This document shows positions 46,598-53,973 of a stretch of DNA of 64,000 nt, in pieces. The first letter of the stretch is position 1. The number at the start of each line of letters is the position of its first letter. Where the stretch lies: assembly GCF_001854405.1 (NCBI RefSeq), contig NZ_CP017718.1:62001-126000 (forward strand), in the 5' to 3' direction. Under the pieces are notes generated by a model. That model searched no databases. It was not told the DNA's origin and was given only the letters and a program-made list of their open reading frames with translations. The translations under genes and the position numbers were made by a program. Origin of the DNA: Hyphomonas sp. Mor2 (GTDB lineage Bacteria; Pseudomonadota; Alphaproteobacteria; Caulobacterales; Hyphomonadaceae).

Positions 46598-46938
46598 GAG
46601 GAAGCTCCTTCGGGGGATAGGGCTGAGTCTTCGAGCCCGCCAATAATCTCGGGCAGGCCCTGACAGCATTCTGACAGCAAGTAGGATGAAAGACCGCGCA
46701 GCGCGTCAAAGCGAACGCGGTAGATGATGGATCGGCCCTGGCGCTCTGAAGTGATGAGCCCCGCCTGGCTCAGTACATTCAAATGCTGAGACATCAGATT
46801 GTGGCGCACCCCAAGGTGGCGGGCGATCTCGCCTGCCGCGACCCCTTGCGGGCCAGCTTTGACCAATAGAACGAGCGTATCGAGCCGAGTCTCTTGTGAC
46901 AGGGCGGCGAAAGCGGAGAGGGCGTTTGTCTTATCCAT
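46594..46938 (-). CDS. arsR: ArsR-type As(III)-responsive repressor
   Basis: A 114-residue ArsR/SmtB winged-helix repressor. The DNA-recognition helix region is AGEIARHLGVRHNLMSQHL. As(III) is probably bound by the C-terminal pair Cys91-Cys92 (SECC), which is the AfArsR-like type and not the N-terminal CxC type. It heads an operon with arsI (4-base overlap). Two inverted-repeat operators lie on its promoter. Confidence 0.9.
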   Translation of the reverse strand: MDKTNALSAFAALSQETRLDTLVLLVKAGPQGVAAGEIARHLGVRHNLMSQHLNVLSQAGLITSERQGRSIIYRVRFDALRGLSSYLLSECCQGLPEIIGGLEDSALSPEGASS

Positions 46939-46994
46939 ATGTCAGTAGTTAGTGACATATTTCATTATGTCAATATTTCCTGACATAATGAAAT
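46938..46994. promoter_or_regulatory. arsR promoter with two tandem inverted-repeat operators
   Basis: Two copies of TATGTCA-N8-TGACATA occur: 46938-46959 and 46966-46987, with centres 28 bp apart. The second is extended to 14-bp arms (46959-46972 with 46981-46994). On the minus strand TTGACA (46973-46968) and TAACTA (46951-46946), spaced 16, form a promoter. The first operator covers the -10 and the start codon, the second covers the -35. The predicted start of transcription is at about 46939, so the arsR mRNA would have no leader. Confidence 0.7.
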
Positions 46995-47247
46995 AAAGAT
47001 TCTTGGCGTCCCGCCTTGTCTTTGCCCAAATCGATCTGTATCCCAGCGCCTCTGCCAACCTGATCAACAAGAGGAGGGGTGCATGCAGATCATGATCACA
47101 GACCGATACCACCCCGTTTCTAACTCTTAGGATCAGGACCTTTTCCAATGGGCCATTCAAAAGCGGGCTGCATATGCGGCTCAATCCGCGCGCGTTTGCG
47201 CGACCCATTCATTTCAATTCAGCCGGAAAGGCTGGCAGGAGGCCTCC
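46995..47247. other. Region between arsR and the unknown gene, with short ORFs
   Basis: Together with the operator this makes a 309-base gap between arsR and 47248. Besides the arsR control region it holds two short plus-strand ORFs, a 15-codon one at 47083-47130 with a strong SD (GAGGAGGGG) and a 35-codon one at 47148-47255. I see no terminator or known RNA. Confidence 0.5.
47083..47130 (+). CDS. Possible leader peptide (15 residues)
   Basis: MQIMITDRYHPVSNS follows GAGGAGGGG at 5 bases, a strong ribosome site for a very short ORF. It lies upstream of the unrecognised 250-residue gene. It could be a translated leader; there is no attenuator-type hairpin set that I can see. Confidence 0.3.
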   Translation: MQIMITDRYHPVSNS

Positions 47248-47255
47248 ATGCGTGA
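47148..47255 (+). CDS. Possible small ORF (35 residues)
   Basis: The ORF starts MGHSKAGCICGSIRARLRD and ends by overlapping the start of the 250-residue gene (ATG at 47248 within its last codons). AGGA lies 8-9 bases upstream. Overlap would allow coupled translation. I recognise no family. Confidence 0.25.
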   Translation: MGHSKAGCICGSIRARLRDPFISIQPERLAGGLHA

Positions 47256-48000
47256 GGATATGTTCAAAGTCATTGTCGAGCGTCCGCGCTGGGGCAGTCG
47301 GCATGCGCCGAAAGCCAAGCTGCGCCATGACAAAGCCCCAGGCCGCAAACACGCGACCGGTCGGCGTCAGGCGCTGGAGCAGCACGGCTATACCAAATGC
47401 CTGAATGAGAATCTGGCGCCGCTCAAGCGCTATCTCATGAAGCAGGTCGGTCGGCCCTGGGACAAAGTCTATAGCGAGATCAGTCAGCATCTCGATACGG
47501 GCAGCACCGTGAAGCAGCACGTACGGGATCATCTGACGGATTTCATCATGATCCAGGTCACCGTCAATCGCGATGGCAGCTTCATGGGGTCCGGACATTG
47601 GGGGCAACCTTCGTCGCCGGATTGCTGGTGGCCGAAGCTTTATGTTGATCCCAATGATGGCCTCATCAAGCGGACCGACAAGCTATGTCGCAAGCTCGGA
47701 CTTGTTCACTATCGTGACAAGTTTCGCGAGGATCGCAAACGTCGCGCGAAAGGCTGGCGTTACGATCACAATTTGCGGGTGCTGACCGAGACACGCTTCT
47801 TGGTGAAGCACAAGGGCTGCTGGTTTCAGATCGATACCGATCATGTACCTGCCGACCCATTCGGGCGACGTCTTCACGGGCGGGATCTCGTCGAGGCATT
47901 GACGAACAACCGCTCAGATGAGGCCGCGTCTTGGCGTATGATCGCCAAGCGTCAGCTCGGCAAGAAAGAGCTGAAAGCGCAGAAACTCAGCAATGACTAA
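47248..48000 (+). CDS. Conserved-looking protein of unknown function
   Basis: A 250-residue, very basic protein (many Lys/Arg/His). Pieces such as KHATGRRQALEQHGY, LNENLAPLKRYL, GRPWDKVYSEI and STVKQHVRDHLTDF look like conserved motifs, and GHWGQPSSPDCWWPKLYVDP adds a Trp-rich centre. No signal peptide or membrane helix, so it is cytosolic; nucleic-acid binding is plausible from charge alone. The ATG has GGAGG 6 bases upstream. It lies between arsR and a CoA transferase and matches neither function. I have an unverified impression of similar proteins in distant phyla. Confidence 0.75.
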   Translation: MREDMFKVIVERPRWGSRHAPKAKLRHDKAPGRKHATGRRQALEQHGYTKCLNENLAPLKRYLMKQVGRPWDKVYSEISQHLDTGSTVKQHVRDHLTDFIMIQVTVNRDGSFMGSGHWGQPSSPDCWWPKLYVDPNDGLIKRTDKLCRKLGLVHYRDKFREDRKRRAKGWRYDHNLRVLTETRFLVKHKGCWFQIDTDHVPADPFGRRLHGRDLVEALTNNRSDEAASWRMIAKRQLGKKELKAQKLSND

Positions 48001-48006
48001 CAGGCT

Positions 48007-48040
48007 GGCAAGTCTTGGATGTTAAAGTCCAAGGCTTGCC
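48007..48040. terminator. 13-bp hairpin between convergent genes
   Basis: GGCAAGTCTTGGA (48007-48019) pairs with TCCAAGGCTTGCC (48028-48040), one G-T pair, loop of 8. It overlaps the stop of the CoA transferase gene. No T-run on either side, so it may be a Rho-assisted or RNA-stabilising element rather than a classical terminator. Confidence 0.45.
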
Positions 48041-49197
48041 AAGACTGTTTCTGTGTCGGCGCCCAGCCGCGGGGGATCGATAGCGATTTCCGCAGGTGTC
48101 GCACTAAAATGAACGGGATGTTTCATCGCGCGATACTCGCCCGCATCCGGATGCGACCGGGTCTGGAAAAAATCGACGGCCGCGAGATGCGGATCAGCAA
48201 GCACATCGCCCATCTCATTGTATCGCATCGCGGGAATGTTGGCCTCGTCCAGCAAAGCCAGCCACTCATCCGTGGTTTTCAGCAAGGCCACTTCGCCGAT
48301 GATCGCATAGAGTTCGGTAATGTTTTCGGTTCTGGCGGAGTAAGTTGAGAAACGCGGGTCTTCAAATACGCCCGTCTTTCCGCCCATTTCAAAGAATTGT
48401 TCCCATTGCTGATCGGAATAGGGCACCAGGCCGATATAACCGTCCTTGGTCTTGTAGGGCTTGCGATTGGCGTTGACCGACCGAGAATAAGCGAGCTTAC
48501 CATTGCCCGGCAGGAAGGTCTCGCCATAGAGATTCTCGACCAGATTGAAGAAGGTAAAGCTCTCCAGCATCGGTACGGAAACGAACTGGCCCTGGCCGGT
48601 TTTCTGTTTGTGATAGAGCGCAGCCAGCGTTGCATAGGTCGCGAACAGTCCGACCGTCTTGTCAGCCACCAGGCTGGGCGCATATTCCGGATCTCCGCCC
48701 GAACGCATCGCGTTGAGGGCGGCAAAGCCGGATGCGCCCTGGATGAGATCATCATAGGCCTGGCGTGTCTCATAAGGTCCGCCCGCGCCAAATCCCGCAC
48801 AGTGCACGTAGACGATGGACGGATTGATGGCTTTGACGCTCTCATAGTCGAGCCCGAGGCGGTTCATCCCGGCCAGGCGAACATTGTGGAAGAACACATC
48901 TGCGTCTTTCAGAAGCGCCACGATTGCGGCTTTGCCGTCTTCTGTCTTGGCATCGAGTTGCACAGACTTCTTGTTGCGGTTCAGGCTGGTATAGATCGGC
49001 CCGAGATCGCCGGTCGGAGAGGCGCCCGCATAACGCATCATATCGCCCGACTTGCCCTTCTGGCCGGCTTCGATCTTGATCACGTCTGCGCCCAGATCGC
49101 CGAAAATCAGTGTCGCGAACGGACCGAGGACGACCGAAGACATGTCGACAATTTTGACGCCGGCCAGCGGGCCGCTGCGTGTTTCGGGTGAGCTCAT
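48022..49197 (-). CDS. CaiB/BaiF family CoA transferase
   Basis: A 391-residue class III CoA transferase (formyl-CoA transferase/alpha-methylacyl-CoA racemase superfamily). The N-terminal motif is GVKIVDMSSVVLGPFATLIFGDLGADVIKIE in pieces. The catalytic Asp is in QAYDDLIQGASG (Asp149). The acyl substrate is unknown; such genes typically lie in fatty-acid or aromatic degradation clusters, as here. It faces the unknown gene at 47248-48000 and is separated from it by a hairpin. Confidence 0.88.
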   Translation of the reverse strand: MSSPETRSGPLAGVKIVDMSSVVLGPFATLIFGDLGADVIKIEAGQKGKSGDMMRYAGASPTGDLGPIYTSLNRNKKSVQLDAKTEDGKAAIVALLKDADVFFHNVRLAGMNRLGLDYESVKAINPSIVYVHCAGFGAGGPYETRQAYDDLIQGASGFAALNAMRSGGDPEYAPSLVADKTVGLFATYATLAALYHKQKTGQGQFVSVPMLESFTFFNLVENLYGETFLPGNGKLAYSRSVNANRKPYKTKDGYIGLVPYSDQQWEQFFEMGGKTGVFEDPRFSTYSARTENITELYAIIGEVALLKTTDEWLALLDEANIPAMRYNEMGDVLADPHLAAVDFFQTRSHPDAGEYRAMKHPVHFSATPAEIAIDPPRLGADTETVLASLGL

Positions 49198-49269
49198 TGT
49201 GGGTCTCCGATCTGTTTGGATCGGATTTCAAAAGCGTACCGCGACGACAGGCAAGGTGTTTTTTTGAGG

Positions 49270-52089
49270 CTAGCCGTAGGCACCGTAAGCTTGGCAGATG
49301 GCCAGAGTCGTCATGTGCATGATCCGGTCAATCTCATCCAGCGGCTGGATCACTTCTGCATGAAGCTGATCGTACCCATTGGCCGGGCTGCCCGTCATGT
49401 GACCTTGTTCGCTTATGGCCGTGAGTCTCGCCTCCTCCTCGCGCGAGGCGGGGAAGATCTCGCAGAGCAATTTAACCGCATCGCCAATCTGCATCGCGCG
49501 AATGAGGTTCATGATATCAACGACGGTTGATTCATGGCGTCTGGACACAGTCGGCAGCTGACCGGCGAGCGCGAGGGCTTTCATCATCAGGGCTTGCCGA
49601 ATGGCGTGCAGCACATGCACGTCGAGACGCGCCTCGCGCCGCGTTTCCGCGCTCGGGACCTGATCCATGTTTTCCAGCATCAGGTCGAACTTGCTGAAAT
49701 CGATGGTGAAAGTATTGGCGATCTTTTCGATCGACGTGCTCGTTTGACGGTCCTGAAGCAGGTAGTAAATCCGACGATAGGCGAGGGCCTGTTCGGAATC
49801 GGCGCTGGTGTTCGAAAGCGCCACCCAGAAGGTCGGATCATAAACGCTCGCATATCCCCGCAAGACCGGCACACTTGTCGCAGACCGCGCCATCGAGGCC
49901 AGTTTCATCAGGCCGCGCATCCTCGGCGACGCCTTGATCAGATCGTTCACCTGGTCGCGCTCACGACGGAGGGCCGACCCGATGCCGGCTGCCGTATTTA
50001 CCGGCACTCCGAGTTGCTGAAGCGTGGCATTGTGCGAAATCGCACGCAGCGACCTGGGGCCTGCGGGGCCAGAGCTTCGCCGCCGCTGACGCGAGCCTGC
50101 CTTGATCAGGAAATTGGTCGCGAAGTCGTTGAGCAGATGCCCATAATCCGGGTTGGCGAACAGGCGTTCATGCCAGCGCCGCAGAGCGCGATAGAAGTCC
50201 CAGACCAAGTCCGTGCGTTGATAGAAGGGATCCGTACTCGTCTCTTCCGGCTCCGAAAGGAGATGATCGGCAAACGCATTGTAGGTGGCGACCGCGAGTT
50301 GCTCATTGGCAAAATGCAAATAACCGTCGCCGCCCTGGAAGCTGACTTCATGGCGCAGCGGGACGCCGCGCTCGCGCGATTGCTGCCGCGTCCAGTGGCT
50401 GAGCAAATGATCAAATCTTTGCGTGAAGCTCCCCGGCCACGCTCCACGTCCCATGGACTCACCATGCGTGTTGAAGATCAGCAGGGACAGGTCTGCCTTT
50501 GCATCAGCAACCGCACGGCTGATCAGGTTGTGGATCCGTTCAATCGCCATATCGGCTGAGACCTGGCCGATGAACCGACCGGCATCAGAGAATCCAAGCT
50601 GGACCGAGAGATAGCCCCGGGTTTCGAGATACGCCATGTATTCCGGTTCTTGCAGCAATTGCTCGATGAACCGGCCCCCGGTTTCCAGCGCTTCCGGCGT
50701 TTCGAACAATGGCGAGATATCGAGCTGGTGATCGACGCCATACTGACGTGCCAGATAGAGCGCGCCCATGACGGTTGCCGGATTTTCACTTTCGGCGATC
50801 AGGAACCGGATCGTTGAATCGGCGTCGATGTGTTTCAGAAACTGCGCACACATCATGAATTGTCGGCGTGCGGTTGATTGTTCGAGGAACAGATCTGCGA
50901 AATTCACATCCAGAGGCGTTTTGACAGCGGCCAGGGTTGAGAGCTTGTTGAGCGCGCTGCGTCCGAGATCTCGGTTCTCCGTTTCCAGGCCCAGATCGCG
51001 GCTGATCACTGTACGGATTTGCTCGGCGTTCAGGCGCAGGTGGATGCGCGCCGTGCCAAGTTTGAGCGCCTCCAGCTTAGCTGCCAGAATGAGGATCGCC
51101 TTGGCGAGGGCGTCATCCTGCTCGGCGTCCGCCAGCGCCTGTAACTGGCTGACGAATGGGGCGGAGCGAACAATTCTGTTGGGATCGTCGGCGGTGAGGG
51201 CATTGGCCGCTGCCACGAGATTGTCGGCATCGGTCAGATCGGCGCTGAAGATCCCGGCTTCCTTATGGGTCAGCTGGGCGGCGCGATGGAACTGATCGCG
51301 CATGCTGGCCAGCCCGGACCCGGTCGAGCCATGAGCGGCATCTGCGAGCGCTGTAAGCTCGGTTGCGTACCGGTCCAGCTGGACCGCCTTCTCCTGAAGC
51401 CGAAGCGCGAATGATTGTGACCAGTGAATGTCGGTCCGGCCATCCAGATCATACCCCACCCAGCTGGCCAGCGTCGGCACGCGGAGCCGAAGTGAGCGCC
51501 ACTCAGCCGGGAATTGGGTCTGCGCGACCGACAGGACCAGATCGGCATATTGGTCGAGGGCGGCCTGCGCGTGCGTGATCGTGCTCTGGACTTCGTCATG
51601 TTCACCAGCGAGCGAAATCGATGACGACCAGGCCCGTCCATCTTCTCGAATGCTTTGACACAGCGCCGCTGCGCTTGCGTCTGTGTCCTGCGAGACGTGT
51701 ACGGCAAACGCAGCGCGCGCGTCACGGGACATGGCGAAGGTCGGATGGGCTGTGAACACGACCCCGCCCAGCGGTGTTTCCAAAGTCGTCTTGAACGCCT
51801 CCCATCCCGACTTGGCAAGGGCGTTCAGGCGTGACGGGAGATCTGCGTTTTCATCATGTTGGCGCCGAAATCGTTCTGCGCGGGCGAGCACCCGTTCGCC
51901 ATAGACCGACAAGGCTGTTTCCTGAAGCTCAGGCAGGCCCAGCGCTCCGGATTCCAATTGTTGAAACAGTTCCTGCGCGTAGGCGAAGACTGAGTTGGTC
52001 CTGGGGTCGACGGCAATGCGCGACGCGTGCACGCGCAATCGTTCTTTTGCATCGGGGAGTGTTGGGGCAGTTTTGTCTAGCGCTGTCAT
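49270..52089 (-). CDS. Phosphoenolpyruvate carboxylase-like protein, divergent
   Basis: A 939-residue protein of the PEPC family (PF00311). TAHPT (113-117) carries the catalytic His. The usual GYSDSxKDxG reads GFSDAGRFIG near residue 500. The HGRGG loop reads NTHGESMGRGAW near 541, so the first Arg of the loop is Glu. The C-terminus lacks the NTG end and reads AYGAYG. It still keeps the LRAI segment (RSLRAISHN). It belongs to a divergent subfamily of PEPC-like proteins; carboxylation of PEP to oxaloacetate is uncertain. A housekeeping Ppc may exist elsewhere. Confidence 0.75.
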   Translation of the reverse strand: MTALDKTAPTLPDAKERLRVHASRIAVDPRTNSVFAYAQELFQQLESGALGLPELQETALSVYGERVLARAERFRRQHDENADLPSRLNALAKSGWEAFKTTLETPLGGVVFTAHPTFAMSRDARAAFAVHVSQDTDASAAALCQSIREDGRAWSSSISLAGEHDEVQSTITHAQAALDQYADLVLSVAQTQFPAEWRSLRLRVPTLASWVGYDLDGRTDIHWSQSFALRLQEKAVQLDRYATELTALADAAHGSTGSGLASMRDQFHRAAQLTHKEAGIFSADLTDADNLVAAANALTADDPNRIVRSAPFVSQLQALADAEQDDALAKAILILAAKLEALKLGTARIHLRLNAEQIRTVISRDLGLETENRDLGRSALNKLSTLAAVKTPLDVNFADLFLEQSTARRQFMMCAQFLKHIDADSTIRFLIAESENPATVMGALYLARQYGVDHQLDISPLFETPEALETGGRFIEQLLQEPEYMAYLETRGYLSVQLGFSDAGRFIGQVSADMAIERIHNLISRAVADAKADLSLLIFNTHGESMGRGAWPGSFTQRFDHLLSHWTRQQSRERGVPLRHEVSFQGGDGYLHFANEQLAVATYNAFADHLLSEPEETSTDPFYQRTDLVWDFYRALRRWHERLFANPDYGHLLNDFATNFLIKAGSRQRRRSSGPAGPRSLRAISHNATLQQLGVPVNTAAGIGSALRRERDQVNDLIKASPRMRGLMKLASMARSATSVPVLRGYASVYDPTFWVALSNTSADSEQALAYRRIYYLLQDRQTSTSIEKIANTFTIDFSKFDLMLENMDQVPSAETRREARLDVHVLHAIRQALMMKALALAGQLPTVSRRHESTVVDIMNLIRAMQIGDAVKLLCEIFPASREEEARLTAISEQGHMTGSPANGYDQLHAEVIQPLDEIDRIMHMTTLAICQAYGAYG

Positions 52090-52135
52090 GCGGCTCGTTT
52101 AGCGACAATGAGCGCTGAGCACCAGCCCCTTATGG

Positions 52136-52546
52136 TCAAGAATCGACGGCGATGACCGTCAACAGTTCGACCCATTCGAGTACGTCCTCACCTACACCTT
52201 CGTCGCGCAGGAAAGCGGTCAAAGCCGGTGCGAGTGCCTGAACACTGCCGCACTCATCAATCGCAGCGTTCAGGGCGGGCAGAACGTCTGCTTCAAAATC
52301 GCGCGCTAAGACCTTGAAATCCTCAATCATTCTCGGAATTTGCAGCGCCGTGAGTGGACCGATATCGTCCTCCTGCAACGTCACGGAAAAGTCCCGAAGG
52401 CGTCGCACCTCGCTGTAATTTGCCAAGGCAAAGCGCTGCAGGATTTTCTCGCTCTTCCATTCGACCCATTCCGAGGTGCATGGCTCCGGTGTCGTGGCGC
52501 ATGCGCCGAGCATGGCCAATCCGATCAATCCTGCGACAAGTCTCAT
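52136..52546 (-). CDS. Small lipoprotein of unknown function
   Basis: A 136-residue lipoprotein with lipobox LGAC after a short hydrophobic stretch. The rest is helical and acidic, with no recognised domain. I chose the ATG at 52546 because GAGGAG lies six bases upstream; the ATG at 52552 would touch that site. It is between the PEPC-like gene and the acyl-CoA dehydrogenase on the same strand. Confidence 0.65.
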   Translation of the reverse strand: MRLVAGLIGLAMLGACATTPEPCTSEWVEWKSEKILQRFALANYSEVRRLRDFSVTLQEDDIGPLTALQIPRMIEDFKVLARDFEADVLPALNAAIDECGSVQALAPALTAFLRDEGVGEDVLEWVELLTVIAVDS

Positions 52547-52621
52547 GTGCATCTCCTCAAGAACATACTCTGTCAGAGGGAAATTGAACTGGGAAGGCCA
52601 TGCCTGTTATGCGGCTGCTGC

Positions 52622-53869
52622 TTACCAGAGCTCATGCTTCTGCAGTTCGGCGCGTCCGACGACCATGTGATGAACTTCATCCGGGCCGTCCGCGTATCGC
52701 AGGTGGCGCATGTCGGCATACATGCTGGCAAGCGGGAACCATTGCGACATTCCTGCGGCGCCGTGCATCTGCATGGCCTGGTCGATAATTGTGCAGACCT
52801 TTTCCGGCACCATGGCTTTCACCGCGCTGACATAGACCCGCGCTTCCTTGTTGCCGAGCACGTCCATGGCCTTGGCAGCCTGCAAAACGGCGAGACGCAT
52901 GGCGTTGATTTCGATCCGGGCGCGAGAGATGACCTCGAGATTCTTGCCGAGCTTGGCGATTTTCTGGCCAAAGGCTGTGCGGGTTCCAGCTCGTTGAACC
53001 ATCAATTCCAGCGCCTTTTCAGCCTTGCCGATGGAGCGCATGCAGTGGTGAATGCGGCCAGGGCCCAGCCGGACCTGTGAAATCTCGAACCCGCGGCCTT
53101 CGCCGAGCAGAATATTCTCCTTTGGCACGCGGACATCGGTAAAGCGCAAATGCATGTGCCCGTAAGGCGCGTGATCTTCGCCCATCACTTCCATCGCGCC
53201 TAGAATCTCCACGCCTGGCGTGTCCATCGGGACCAGGATTTGCGATTGCTGCTTGTGCGCGGGCGCATCCGGGTTGGTCTTGACCATGACGATCATCACT
53301 TTGCAGCGCGGGTTGCCGGCGCCAGAAATGTAGAACTTCTCGCCATTGATCACCCAGTCGTCACCATCCAGGACCGCGCGCGTGCTGATATTCTTGGCGT
53401 CTGATGAGGCAACGTTTGGTTCGGTCATCGCATAGGCGGACCGAATTTCGCCGTTCAGGAGCGGCTTCAGCCATTGTTCTTTCTGCTCCGGTGTTCCGAC
53501 CCGCTCCAGGACTTCCATATTGCCGGTATCAGGCGCGTTGCAGTTCATCGTCTCCGAGCCCATCGGGTACTTGCCAAGCTCTGCAGCGATATAAGCATAG
53601 TCGAGATTGGACAGGCCTTCACCGGTTTCCGCATCCGGAAGGAAGAAGTTCCACAGGCCCGCCTCGCGCGCTTTCACCTTGGCCTCTTCCAGCAGCTCCA
53701 ATTGTCTTGGATGCCACGACCAGCGGTCTTCCTTTTCCTTGTCGAGCGCCTCGAATTCTTCGCGCCACGGGGCGACATTCTCTTCCAGGTGTTTGATCAC
53801 GCGGGCAAGGAGCGGTTTGGCCTCCTCCGACATACTCAGTTCGAACAGGGCTGGATTGGGTTCGGTCAT
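52622..53869 (-). CDS. Acyl-CoA dehydrogenase (ACAD10/11-like)
   Basis: A 415-residue FAD enzyme that introduces the first double bond in beta-oxidation. SAYAMTEPNVASSDAKN is the FAD/substrate motif region, and QMHGAAGMSQWFPLA and the C-terminal YADGPDEVHHMVVGR are typical of the ACAD10/11 group. The likely catalytic acid is near DGPDE, as in long-chain types. It is 104 bases from the thiolase-like gene upstream and probably in the same operon. Confidence 0.9.
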   Translation of the reverse strand: MTEPNPALFELSMSEEAKPLLARVIKHLEENVAPWREEFEALDKEKEDRWSWHPRQLELLEEAKVKAREAGLWNFFLPDAETGEGLSNLDYAYIAAELGKYPMGSETMNCNAPDTGNMEVLERVGTPEQKEQWLKPLLNGEIRSAYAMTEPNVASSDAKNISTRAVLDGDDWVINGEKFYISGAGNPRCKVMIVMVKTNPDAPAHKQQSQILVPMDTPGVEILGAMEVMGEDHAPYGHMHLRFTDVRVPKENILLGEGRGFEISQVRLGPGRIHHCMRSIGKAEKALELMVQRAGTRTAFGQKIAKLGKNLEVISRARIEINAMRLAVLQAAKAMDVLGNKEARVYVSAVKAMVPEKVCTIIDQAMQMHGAAGMSQWFPLASMYADMRHLRYADGPDEVHHMVVGRAELQKHELW

Positions 53870-53973
53870 GTTGGCGCTCCTCGGCTCATGGGCAAATTGT
53901 CTGAGCCAAGTGTCCGATTGCTAAACCGCGAAGACAACCCCGGACGCGACGGGAAGGCTCGACGATCTTCGTT

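Noticed and set aside
46142..46938. Annotation of the arsI gene as a plain glyoxalase or bleomycin-resistance protein
   Set aside because: The HCCYA...GDKHW signature and the coupled ArsR with a cysteine pair point to ArsI rather than glyoxalase I.
49534..50559. 341-codon antisense frame in the PEPC-like gene
   Set aside because: Shadow frame of a recognised gene; composition rich in Arg and Gly, as expected for antisense of GC-rich coding sequence.
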